A stretch of 64,000 nt of DNA from JAAYXE01 sp964391195 (GTDB lineage Bacteria > Chloroflexota > Anaerolineae > Anaerolineales > UBA4823). Position 1 is the first letter of the stretch; every line of letters starts with the position of its first letter. The notes below the pieces were generated by a model. It saw only the letters and a program-made list of their open reading frames with translations. It was not told the DNA's origin and did not search any database. Location: NCBI GenBank assembly GCA_964391195.1, contig CAYMLG010000019.1, forward strand, positions 1-64,000, written 5' to 3'. A program made the translations under genes and the position numbers. Of the stretch, positions 17,911 to 26,064 are shown piece by piece.

Positions 17911-18104
17911 TCGACCTCTTTCCCGGCCTTGACCTGATCCCGGTCGGACTTCTTTAGATAGATCACCAGCGCTTGTCGTTCACCGGCAGTAAGATCCAGA
18001 TCCGCCAGGGAGCCGGTTTCCACCTGTTTTTCTAGCTCGGCGCGATAGTCGGGATCAACCGTGATGTGGTAAGCAATATTAGCCAGTTTCTCGTAAGGAG
18101 ACAT
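17892..18104 (-). CDS. Putative ComX-like pheromone precursor, Trp-rich C-terminus
   Basis: 70 residues. The N-terminal two thirds look like a RiPP or pheromone leader, with DPDYRAELE at 18-25 and DLDLTAGERQALVIYL at 35-50, which is helical and acidic. The C-terminus KAGKEVEWEWWM holds three tryptophans (66, 68, 69) within the last five residues. ComX precursors end in a short tail with one tryptophan that ComQ isoprenylates. The gene is first in the cluster, begins with ATG after AAAGGA, and its 3' end overlaps the start of the ComQ-like gene, so the two are translationally linked. No signal peptide is seen, as in ComX. Function is inferred from context and the tail; there is no sequence identity to known ComX that I can see. 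Confidence 0.7.
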   Translation of the reverse strand: MSPYEKLANIAYHITVDPDYRAELEKQVETGSLADLDLTAGERQALVIYLKKSDRDQVKAGKEVEWEWWM

Positions 18105-18289
18105 GAACTGAATGTCCTTTCTAGAATGAGCTACTGATGGAAATCGCCTGTACGCGATAACGCTGCCATAGATTGCAGCAGCGATTCGTACAGTGCAACT
18201 ACATCAGGGTCGGGAACGGCCAAAGCCTAAAAATCCGATCTGCTAATCATGGGTTACTCAAGAGTATAGTGTTTTTTCCTGTTCAGTCA

Positions 18290-18309
18290 ACCTGTGGATT
18301 TCCACAGGT
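18290..18309. promoter_or_regulatory. 20-bp palindrome in the divergent promoter region
   Basis: ACCTGTGGATTTCCACAGGT: nine-base perfect arms around TT. It lies 186 bp before the pheromone-like gene and 90 bp before the HD-GYP gene. It is a candidate operator for the LuxR-type regulator of the locus or for another dimeric regulator. Confidence 0.45.
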
Positions 18310-18398
18310 ATCCAAGGCGGGCTTTCTTTGCTATGATAGGTTTCGCTTAGAATCCGTTCCCGTCTTCCGAGAAATCCGGAAGCATTTGAGACCACACA

Positions 18399-20468
18399 AT
18401 GCAAAGCGCCTTCAACCCTCACAACAACTGGCATCCTGGTGAAGGGCTTTGGGGAAGCCATGACCGGGCTCGAGAATTGTTAAATGATATGCCTCTCGGG
18501 TTTTACCTTGTCACGCCCGAGGGGATTATTACTGATGCCAACCCGGCTTTTGTTCGGATGATGGGCTTTCCTACCCGGCAGTCGCTTTTGGGGATTGAGT
18601 TACGGGAGCTTTATGTAAATCCAAGAGCCCAACAGGTGCAGGACATGGAGAGGAAGGAAGTCCTGTTCCAGCGGTTGGATGGCACGGTCCTGTGGGCAAA
18701 GCAGACGATCCGCACCATTCGAGATTCAAACGGGCTGGCGGTGCGTTTCGAAGGATTTGTGGAGGATCTCTCCGAGCTCAATGAGGCGAGAGCCGCGCAG
18801 CGAGAACTGGAAAGGGAACTGCAGCGCCTCAACCGTTCTCACCAGGTGCTGAGCGAGTGCAACCAGACCCTGATCCGCAGCAGGTCCGAAGGCGTACTGC
18901 TGGACGAAATCTTGAATATCCTGATCGGCACCGGGGAGTACCAACTCGCCTGGATTGGACTGACAGGCGCGGAGGGCAAAATTGAGAGGGTGCTCCACAA
19001 GGTGGGGGACCTGGAAGATTGCCCGCAAGAAAGGCAAGTACTTCAAGGCCTGCCGGATCAATTGCCTCCGTATGCAGCCGAAGCGCTGGAGACGGGGAAG
19101 ACGGTGGTCGAGCGGGACATCTCTGTTAATGTTGCAGGAACCGGGGCGCTGAACGCTCCTGGGGGTGGAAGTCCCTGCGTGCGGATATCCCTGCCGCTCC
19201 ACTCCAGTGAGGGGCGGTTGGGGGTGCTGGCCATCTATTCCAGCGATCCCAACGCCTTTGACCCAGATGAAATCCGACTGTTGGAGGAACTGGCCAGCGA
19301 TTTAGCCTATGGCATTACCGCCGACCGGGTCTATCTGCAGAAACAGCAGGCGGAAGCGAAGATCCGCCGCCAGGTGCAGTACCTGGCCTCCCTACGGGAT
19401 ATCAACGTGGCGATCGGCGCCAGTTTCGATCTCAGCCTGATCCTGGGGATTCTGTTGGATAAGCTGACCGGGACACTGGAGTTGGATGCAGCCCGGGTTC
19501 TGCTGCTGAAGCCGCAGACGGCCATCCTGCAGTACACTACGGGGCGCGGTTTTCGCGGCCCGGCCACCCAGCGTTCGCATTTCTACGTGGGGGAAGGCTA
19601 TGCCGGGATGGCGGCGATGAAAAGAAAGATGATCGTTATCCCGAACGTAGACGAGCATAATGAGGAGCCGCTTTATGCTTCACTGATGGCGGCCGAGGGG
19701 TTCCTCGCCTACGCGTCTGTGCCGCTGATCGCCAAAGGGCAGGTGAAGGGAGTGATTGAAGTCTTTCACCGGGCGCCGCTCTCTCCCGATCAAGAATGGC
19801 GGGACTTTCTGCAGTCATTAGCCGATCAGGCCGCCATTGCCATCGACAATGCCGGGCTGTTCAGCGACCTGTACAACTCAAAGAACGATCTTGTCCGGGC
19901 TTACGATACCACCATCGAAGGCTGGTCTCGGGCTTTGGATTTACGGGATAAGGAAACCGAGGGGCACTCGCAGCGGGTGACAGAGCTCACTCTACAGATT
20001 GCGACCGAGTTCCCACTCGGCGCCGAAGAAATGATGCACATCCGCCGCGGGGCCTTGCTGCACGATATCGGCAAAATGGGGGTTCCAGACCTCATCTTGC
20101 TGAAGCCGTCCAGCCTGACTGCGGAGGAGATGGCGATCATGCGGAAACACCCGCGGTATGCTTACGATCTGCTGTCGCCGATCGCCTACCTGCGCCCGGC
20201 CCTCGATATTCCTTACTGCCACCACGAGAAGTGGGATGGGACCGGCTACCCGCGCGGGCTGCGCGGGGAGCAAATCCCCCTGGCGGCGCGGATTTTCGCT
20301 GTGGCCGATGTTTGGGATGCGCTCCTCTCTGACCGCCCATATCGCAAGGCCTGGACGGCAGAAGCGGCGATGAACTATATCATCTCCCAGGCTGGGAAAC
20401 ACTTCGATCCGAAAGTGGTGGAGGTCTTTACCCGCATCGCGCCCGGACTGAATCACAGCGGTGGTTAA
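18399..20468 (+). CDS. PAS-GAF-GAF-HD-GYP signalling protein
   Basis: 689 residues, cytoplasmic. PAS domain at about 20-125 (LVTPEGIITDANPAFVRMMG), a coiled linker (AAQRELERELQRLNRSHQ), a first GAF-like domain (about 150-310), a second GAF domain (about 330-490), and an HD-GYP domain from about 500 with LLHDIGKMGVPD and HHEKWDGTGYPRGL. HD-GYP domains typically hydrolyse cyclic di-GMP to pGpG or GMP; the metal-binding HD and the GYP motif are intact. It is divergent from the ComQXPA-like locus, so both may answer to the same promoter signals. No transmembrane segment. No good Shine-Dalgarno precedes the ATG. Confidence 0.88.
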   Translation: MQSAFNPHNNWHPGEGLWGSHDRARELLNDMPLGFYLVTPEGIITDANPAFVRMMGFPTRQSLLGIELRELYVNPRAQQVQDMERKEVLFQRLDGTVLWAKQTIRTIRDSNGLAVRFEGFVEDLSELNEARAAQRELERELQRLNRSHQVLSECNQTLIRSRSEGVLLDEILNILIGTGEYQLAWIGLTGAEGKIERVLHKVGDLEDCPQERQVLQGLPDQLPPYAAEALETGKTVVERDISVNVAGTGALNAPGGGSPCVRISLPLHSSEGRLGVLAIYSSDPNAFDPDEIRLLEELASDLAYGITADRVYLQKQQAEAKIRRQVQYLASLRDINVAIGASFDLSLILGILLDKLTGTLELDAARVLLLKPQTAILQYTTGRGFRGPATQRSHFYVGEGYAGMAAMKRKMIVIPNVDEHNEEPLYASLMAAEGFLAYASVPLIAKGQVKGVIEVFHRAPLSPDQEWRDFLQSLADQAAIAIDNAGLFSDLYNSKNDLVRAYDTTIEGWSRALDLRDKETEGHSQRVTELTLQIATEFPLGAEEMMHIRRGALLHDIGKMGVPDLILLKPSSLTAEEMAIMRKHPRYAYDLLSPIAYLRPALDIPYCHHEKWDGTGYPRGLRGEQIPLAARIFAVADVWDALLSDRPYRKAWTAEAAMNYIISQAGKHFDPKVVEVFTRIAPGLNHSGG

Positions 20469-20510
20469 CACTGGCGGCAGCAGGGGAGGGGAACCAGGCT
20501 TGCTGCCGAA

Positions 20511-20551
20511 AAGGATCGGGATTCGTACCTGGGGGGTGAATCCCGATCCTT
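20511..20551. terminator. Intrinsic terminator
   Basis: Arms AAGGATCGGGATTC (20511-20524) and GAATCCCGATCCTT (20538-20551) with a 13-base loop, followed by CTTTTGG on the + strand. It serves the HD-GYP gene and, read backwards, the convergent MATE gene. Confidence 0.75.
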
Positions 20552-20604
20552 CTTTTGGGAATCCGCCAGCTCGCCGGGCGGATTTTTTCTTTTCTACCGC
20601 CAAT

Positions 20605-21999
20605 CTACACGGTTTGCGCCAGGTTGTGGATCCATTTTTTCGAGAAGAAGCGGGCCATGCCGATCGCCCACTTGCACAGCTCCTCCGTCATCACAAACAG
20701 GTAAACCCAGTGAATGGGGAGGTGCAGCACGAAAGCCGCGACCAAGGCCAGCGGGACGCCCACCATCCAGATCATCCCGGCATCCATCAGGAAGGCTATT
20801 TTGGTGTCGCCTCCGCTGCGGAAGATACCGATAAACAAAATTAGATTCGAGACTCGCAGCCAGAGCAGCAGAGAGATGATCAGCAGGATGTTTCTGGCCG
20901 CTTCGATCACCTCTGGCGACACTTTATACAGGCCCAGCACGGCCGGCGCGGTCCAATGAATCAGGGCGCCGATACCGAGGGCGCCGAGAGCGCTAAGGCT
21001 GAGGGAGCGCCCGGCATAGCGAAAGGCCTGCAGGTTATCCCCCGCGCCGATCCAATTCCCTACCAGGATGGAAGTGGCATGGGCGATGCCCAGGAAGATC
21101 ACCAGCGCCAGGTTGTCGATCGTGGACACGATGTTCATGGCGGCGATCGAATCGGTCCCGATCCGGGCGTACACCACATTGTACGTGGTAATCCCCAGCG
21201 ACCAGAGCATCTCGTTCAAGACGACAGGCAGCACGGGAATGATCACTTTTTTGGCGAAGGACAGGTCGACGGTGAACATCTCCCGCAGCGGCACTGCGGC
21301 CGGCGACCGGCGCAGGTAGGTGATGAAGACCAATGCCGTGCACTCGAGCACCCGGGCGATCATGGCCGCAATCGCCGCTCCCTGTACCCCCAACGCCGGA
21401 AAACCCAGGTTCCCCAACACCAGCCCGTAACTCAGCAGGGCGTTCAGGCTGAGGGCGACCAGACTGATGACCAGGGGGGTTTTAACATCCCCAATGCTGC
21501 GCAGGACGGCAGCCAAACTGAACGTGACCGGCATAAAGAGAAACGCCCAGCCGTAGAGGCGCAGGTACATGCTCCCCAGGCGGATTACTTCCAGGTCTTC
21601 CGAGTAGATGCTGAGCACGCCGTCGGGGGATAGCAGGGATATAACGAAAAACAGCAGGCCGCCGGCCAGGCTCAAAAAGATGGATAGGCTGAGCACCCTG
21701 CGGATATTGAAAATATCGCCTTTGCCCCACAATTGGGCGGTGAACATGGCGGAGCCGCTGCTGATGCCAAACAGCAGCAAGTTGAGCAAGAAGTGGACCT
21801 GGTTCGCCAGGCCAACGGCAGCCACCGGCGCTTCGCCGAGCTGGCCGATCAACAGCACGCTGACCATGTTGAGCGAAGACATGATGAGCTGTTGGAGGGC
21901 GATCGGCAGCGCAATTCGCACTAAGCGGCGAAAGTACTCGCGGTCATCATAGAACCTTGCCAGACGCCGGCCCTGTTGCCAAAACGCGGTTTTGTTCAT
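20605..21999 (-). CDS. MATE family multidrug/sodium antiporter
   Basis: 464 residues with twelve predicted membrane helices in two homologous halves. The first half opens ALPIALQQLIMSSLNMVSVLLIGQLGEAPVAAVGLANQ; the second contains VLNEMLWSLGITTYNVVYARIGTDSIAA, both typical of MATE exporters that expel cationic compounds in exchange for H+ or Na+. Start at 21999 (MNKTAFWQQ); an upstream in-frame start at 22056 is less family-like. It is convergent with the HD-GYP gene. Substrate unknown. Confidence 0.9.
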   Translation of the reverse strand: MNKTAFWQQGRRLARFYDDREYFRRLVRIALPIALQQLIMSSLNMVSVLLIGQLGEAPVAAVGLANQVHFLLNLLLFGISSGSAMFTAQLWGKGDIFNIRRVLSLSIFLSLAGGLLFFVISLLSPDGVLSIYSEDLEVIRLGSMYLRLYGWAFLFMPVTFSLAAVLRSIGDVKTPLVISLVALSLNALLSYGLVLGNLGFPALGVQGAAIAAMIARVLECTALVFITYLRRSPAAVPLREMFTVDLSFAKKVIIPVLPVVLNEMLWSLGITTYNVVYARIGTDSIAAMNIVSTIDNLALVIFLGIAHATSILVGNWIGAGDNLQAFRYAGRSLSLSALGALGIGALIHWTAPAVLGLYKVSPEVIEAARNILLIISLLLWLRVSNLILFIGIFRSGGDTKIAFLMDAGMIWMVGVPLALVAAFVLHLPIHWVYLFVMTEELCKWAIGMARFFSKKWIHNLAQTV

Positions 22000-22290
22000 C
22001 CCTGGTCCCTGGATAGCGTAAATTTGAAACCGGATGCCCGATGGCGACGCCGGCAAACTGCGATAGGAAAGATGAATGTTTATACTTCAGGAGTGGTATT
22101 TTGAACAGGGAATAGGGGCAACAGTTATGGCTTTCTCAAAGTCGTGAGCCAGGCTTTAAAGGATAGGAGGGTGGTAGGATGGGTGGGCGCAAAAGCGAAT
22201 GATCAACGGGGTAAAGAAGACAAAAAATGGTAAACTACTCTGTATTATGCTTGAGGTCATTCAGGATGAAAGCAACAGGGAAGGGGCGTT

Positions 22291-22950
22291 ATGATTCAAA
22301 TCCGCGATACCTTGCAGGTCAAATTTGGCAAAATCGATCAGGCCGTCGAGCTGTTTACTCGCCCGGCGACTCCAGCGCCAGCGCAAATTGTGCCCGGAGG
22401 CCGGCTGGAAGTGCTGACCGACATTTCGGGGCCGATGTACACGCTGGTGAACGAGTTCGCTGTGGAGAACCTGGCCGAGTATGAAGCGAAACGCCAGGAG
22501 CAGTTCCGCCAGCCACAATTCGAGGAATGGTTCCGGCAGTTCCAACTGTTCGTCGAAGGTGGGCGGCGTGAATACTACAACGCAGAAGGGTCGTATGATG
22601 TATGGTCAAAGCCCGGGGTGGTAGTGGTGCGCGAGATGTACCGGGCGTACAAATGGCAGATCCACAACGCGGTTTCCCTGCTCAGTCGGTATGGGGGCCT
22701 GTTGGTCGATCGGGGGGTGGGCCGCAACCCGCGCATACTCACCGACGCCAGCGGCCAGATGTTCAGGGCGATCATTGAAATCGAAACGGATGAAATGTCG
22801 TTGTGGGAGACGCAGCGCCGGGAACTGTTCAAACAGGTCGAGTTCCAGGTCTGGTTCAATCAAATGCTGACCACGGTGGAGAGCGGGTTCCACGAGTTTT
22901 TCCGTGTTGAATACACGAGCAGTGATGAGCCGGTCCCGGGAGGAGCATAA
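22291..22950 (+). CDS. NIPSNAP-like protein with internal duplication
   Basis: 219 residues made of two similar alpha-beta halves. Half one has LTDISGPMYTLVNEFAVENL and FEEWFRQFQLFVEGGRREYYN; half two has LTDASGQMFRAIIEIETDE and FQVWFNQMLTTVESGFHEFFRVE. The (I/L)LTD.SG and F..WF..M motifs recur about 105 residues apart. This is the dimeric alpha-beta barrel arrangement of NIPSNAP/Dabb-like proteins, folded as a pseudo-dimer in one chain. Function unknown; possibly ligand-binding or oxygenase-like. AAGGGG precedes the ATG. It converges with the Rieske/DUF2231 gene eight bp away. Confidence 0.7.
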   Translation: MIQIRDTLQVKFGKIDQAVELFTRPATPAPAQIVPGGRLEVLTDISGPMYTLVNEFAVENLAEYEAKRQEQFRQPQFEEWFRQFQLFVEGGRREYYNAEGSYDVWSKPGVVVVREMYRAYKWQIHNAVSLLSRYGGLLVDRGVGRNPRILTDASGQMFRAIIEIETDEMSLWETQRRELFKQVEFQVWFNQMLTTVESGFHEFFRVEYTSSDEPVPGGA

Positions 22951-22957
22951 GACCCTC

Positions 22958-23905
22958 TCAGGCTTCCATTTTGGCTTTCGAGATGGTGTCCCTGACCATG
23001 CGGATCGCCTCTTCGGTGGCTGCGCTTATCAGCGGCCGGACCTCGATCATGCCCTGCTGCAGGCGCACTTCGAAAGCCTGCTCGGCATAGGCGGTGGGGC
23101 CGTGAACCACGCTGCCATCGCGCAAGTCGTAAACGGATTGGTGCCACGGGCAGGTGACGCAGTAGCCTTCGAAGGTGCCTTCGTCCAGCGGGGCGCCTTC
23201 GTGCCCGCACACCGCACCGATGGCGTAAATCTGGCCCTGATAACGATAGAGCAGGACGGGGAACCCTTCGACCTCCACCCGGCGGGGTGTCATCTCCGGC
23301 AGATCCCGATCGTTGAGGCCGGTCGCATACCACTTATCCCGCGCTGGCGATTTGGGGATCCGGTTGACCCCGACCTTGTACTTGTACGTCATTTCTCCGC
23401 CCAACCAGGCAGAGGCGAGCATGATGGTGGAAGAGATGGAAGAGAGCCAGATACCCATGAGCCGATTTCTCCTCCTGCGGTGCATGGAAGAGAACAGGTT
23501 CAGCACCAGCCCGAGGATGTTGAGCAGGGCGTGCGTCCCCCCGGTGGCTGTTGCCGGCCGCGGGATGGCCGAGTAGTCTGCCAGGCCGGCCAGCGCAGTG
23601 GCTACAGCCGAAGTATTCCCGATATTGAGCAGCGTGTCCGCTGCCCGCCGGATGCCTTTGGAACGGCTCGTCAGGCTAAGAAAATCTAGAAAGAGGCTGA
23701 AGATCCAGGCGCCAATGGTGACATCGGTCAGCACCGGGTGGAGAGGGTGCCCCAACCAGGTGCCGTGAAGCAAGTCCACCATCTCCCGGCGGGGTTTGCC
23801 CCCGTCCAACACCCACTTGTGAAGGCCACGTGATATCGTGTAAGACTGCTGCTTCAACTCCGGTATTTCTTGCAAAACGTTTTCGGGATCCAACTGGTTC
23901 AACAT
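22958..23905 (-). CDS. DUF2231 membrane domain fused to a Rieske [2Fe-2S] domain
   Basis: 315 residues. N-terminal half (about 45-185) is a DUF2231-type four-helix membrane domain beginning WLGHPLHPVLTDVTIGAW. After a linker, a Rieske domain binds a [2Fe-2S] cluster through CGHEG (near 233) and CPWH (near 255), each supplying one Cys and one His. The protein probably transfers electrons at the cytoplasmic membrane; the partner is not evident. It has a good AAGGAGA Shine-Dalgarno and lies alone between the MATE/NIPSNAP region and the heme synthase operon. Confidence 0.85.
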   Translation of the reverse strand: MLNQLDPENVLQEIPELKQQSYTISRGLHKWVLDGGKPRREMVDLLHGTWLGHPLHPVLTDVTIGAWIFSLFLDFLSLTSRSKGIRRAADTLLNIGNTSAVATALAGLADYSAIPRPATATGGTHALLNILGLVLNLFSSMHRRRRNRLMGIWLSSISSTIMLASAWLGGEMTYKYKVGVNRIPKSPARDKWYATGLNDRDLPEMTPRRVEVEGFPVLLYRYQGQIYAIGAVCGHEGAPLDEGTFEGYCVTCPWHQSVYDLRDGSVVHGPTAYAEQAFEVRLQQGMIEVRPLISAATEEAIRMVRDTISKAKMEA

Positions 23906-24038
23906 TGCTATCTCCTTTTCTGAAATGAATGTTCAAAAGCCCCCAAAGCGGAGTGATGAAGATTACAAAACTAGAAAGACAAGGAAACGCAGCCAGAATA
24001 CCGTCAGTGGGCGCCCCCAGACAATACTTACAGACACT

Positions 24039-24113
24039 CCTCCCGGTGATGCCGGGAGGGCTGCTATCTTCCATTGTATAGAAAAGGAATCCCCAAATCA
24101 ATAAGGGGATTCC
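24039..24113 (-). terminator. Two hairpins ending the heme-synthase operon
   Basis: Stem GGAATCCCC (24086-24094) with GGGGATTCC (24105-24113) is followed on the minus strand by CTTTTCTAT, an intrinsic terminator 67 bp beyond the heme synthase stop. A second hairpin CCTCCCGG/CCGGGAGG (24039-24059) follows. Confidence 0.7.
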
Positions 24114-24179
24114 CTATCATCAGCGATCAAACCGCCAGGCGGAGGGCAGAGAGCAGCCGGTCCGCGGCTACCGTCCGGG

Positions 24180-25106
24180 TCAGTGAATCGAGGCGATCAG
24201 GATCAACAGCATGGCATTCAGCATATACAGAGAGGCGTACTTGAACAGCCCAAAGTTCATGCGCTCGGAGGGGCGAATCAGACTGGCCAGGGCCAGGCCA
24301 AGCAGGCCGGCGGAAAGCACAGAAAGCAGGCGCAGGTAGCCCCAGTCCATGCCAATCCCGATGCAGGCGAGGGCAACTGCACCGCCAGCCAGCAGGCTGG
24401 CGAGGGCGATGATGAAACGGGTGGTGCGGAAGCCATAGGTGGAGGGGAAGGTGGGAATGCCCGCCCGGCGGTAGTCTTCGAAGTAGCGCATACTGAAAGT
24501 CATGATGTGAGTGGGGATCCAGAAGAGCACACCCAGCGCCAGCAGCAGGCCGATCGAGTCGATCTCCCCCGAACCCAACGTCCGCCCGGCCAGCACCGGC
24601 ATCCCGCCGGAGATGCCGCCCCAAATGATGGACCAGGCGGTGCGCCGCTTGAGCAAGATGGTATAGACACCGACATCGAAGAACAGGCCGGCAAATACGA
24701 CCACACCATACAGCGGGGATAGAGCCAGCGCCCAACCTACCCCAGCAACGGACAGCGCCAGGCCGAGCAGCAGGCCCTCGCCCGCCCCCATCCGGCCGGA
24801 AGGGAGCGGGCGGTTTGCGGTGCGCTGCATACGGGCATCGATATCCCGGTCGTACCACATATTCAGCACCGTGCTGCCGCTAATGGCCAGGAATAGGGAG
24901 CCGGCCAGCCCCAGGAAGGTGGCCCAATTCGTCACCGGGCAGCGGGCGCTCACAAACCCGGCCAACCCGGTGATGAGCAGCAGGCCGGTTTGCAGGCTTT
25001 TGATCAATCCCCAGTAGAGTTTCAGTTTTCCGAGAGCAGCCGCCAGCCGGGAGACTTTCCGTCCCTCAACCGGTCCCGGGATTACTTGAGCCGAGTCAGT
25101 CGCCAT
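24180..25106 (-). CDS. ctaB: Protoheme IX farnesyltransferase (heme O synthase), copy A
   Basis: UbiA-family membrane prenyltransferase, 308 residues, converting heme B to heme O for terminal oxidases. The allylic-diphosphate site NMWYDRDIDARMQRT (NxxxDxxxD) and the heme-synthase-typical GGMPVLAG, PTHIMTFSMRYFEDYRRAGIP are clear. About eight membrane helices. It is last in a three-gene operon with an FGE-like lipoprotein and an HCO-like membrane protein. A close paralogue sits in the same position of a second cassette at 60.3-61.2 kb. Confidence 0.9.
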   Translation of the reverse strand: MATDSAQVIPGPVEGRKVSRLAAALGKLKLYWGLIKSLQTGLLLITGLAGFVSARCPVTNWATFLGLAGSLFLAISGSTVLNMWYDRDIDARMQRTANRPLPSGRMGAGEGLLLGLALSVAGVGWALALSPLYGVVVFAGLFFDVGVYTILLKRRTAWSIIWGGISGGMPVLAGRTLGSGEIDSIGLLLALGVLFWIPTHIMTFSMRYFEDYRRAGIPTFPSTYGFRTTRFIIALASLLAGGAVALACIGIGMDWGYLRLLSVLSAGLLGLALASLIRPSERMNFGLFKYASLYMLNAMLLILIASIH

Positions 25107-25146
25107 TGATTACCTACCTTTGAGATCCTGGTACATCCAACGATGA

Positions 25147-26064
25147 TCAGGGAATGGAGCGGGCGCAGCGGAAACCAGCATTGGGGCTGGCATAGAGTGG
25201 GGTCGCGCCGTTGCGGGTCCACACGCGCAAGTTGTAGCCGTATTCGGCTTTGCTACCGCCGCGCAGGTAGCGGTAATGCTGGTCCGGGTAGTCATCACTC
25301 GTCCACTGCCAGACATTGCCGGCCATATCGTACAAGCCATATGGGCTGGGGGAGTCGATGGTTTCAAATCCCAGGTAAGAGCGCCCGTTGTAGAAGCCCA
25401 CAGGGGTGGTGTCGCCGGACTTGCCGGCAGCCTCCTCATAGGGATCGCGGCTCGCGTAAAAATTGGCGTTGCCGTTTTCGATGCCCTCCCCCCAGGGGAA
25501 CGGCCGGTTATCGGTCCCGCGGGCTGCTTTCTCCCATTCCAGCTCGCCGGGCAGTCGCCAATCGTAGAACTGGCAGTAAGCCTGGGCGCCGAACCAGGTG
25601 ACCATGGTCATGGGATGGTCCTCGTAACCCGGTTTTACGGCAAAGGTTTGGCCATCGTAGACCAGGCGCAGGCTCGGGTCATCCGTCTGGATGTAGACGT
25701 AGTCTCCGGCGGAGATTTCTTCTTCGTGCTTGTAGCCGTGGAAGGGCTCCCCAGGGTAAAACCCGAGCACCGCCCCCTCCGCAATTTTGATCGTTCCGGC
25801 CGCCAGCGCCTCATTGAGATAGCGAGCGTATTGCTCGTTGGTCACCGGGGTGACCATCATTTCGTAGTCGTACTCGATCGTCACTTGGTGGTCGAACTGG
25901 CCTTGAAAGAACTCTCCGGCCGGGATAAGCGCCCAGCTCTCCGGATCGATCCCGGTTTCGACCACCTCCGGATGGCCGGCCGCCACCGCACCGGAGGCGC
26001 AGCCCGCGATCCCAAGAGCAAGGATGAGAACGAGCCAGGTGAGCAGTGTGGATCCTTTCTTCAT
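25147..26064 (-). CDS. FGE-sulfatase (SUMF1) domain lipoprotein, copy A
   Basis: 305 residues, signal peptide with lipobox LGIAGC then a formylglycine-generating-enzyme-type domain: TPVTNEQYARYLNEAL, MTMVTWFGAQAYCQFYDWRL, ARGTDNRPFPWGEGIE, YGLYDMAGNVWQWTSDDYP, YRYLRGGS and the final GFRCARS. True FGEs use two cysteines (C-x4-C spacing); here only the last Cys in GFRCA remains and the partner position has no Cys, so the catalytic role is doubtful and a binding or structural role is likelier. It overlaps the HCO-like gene by four bases and has AAGGAGGT before its ATG. Confidence 0.85.
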   Translation of the reverse strand: MKKGSTLLTWLVLILALGIAGCASGAVAAGHPEVVETGIDPESWALIPAGEFFQGQFDHQVTIEYDYEMMVTPVTNEQYARYLNEALAAGTIKIAEGAVLGFYPGEPFHGYKHEEEISAGDYVYIQTDDPSLRLVYDGQTFAVKPGYEDHPMTMVTWFGAQAYCQFYDWRLPGELEWEKAARGTDNRPFPWGEGIENGNANFYASRDPYEEAAGKSGDTTPVGFYNGRSYLGFETIDSPSPYGLYDMAGNVWQWTSDDYPDQHYRYLRGGSKAEYGYNLRVWTRNGATPLYASPNAGFRCARSIP

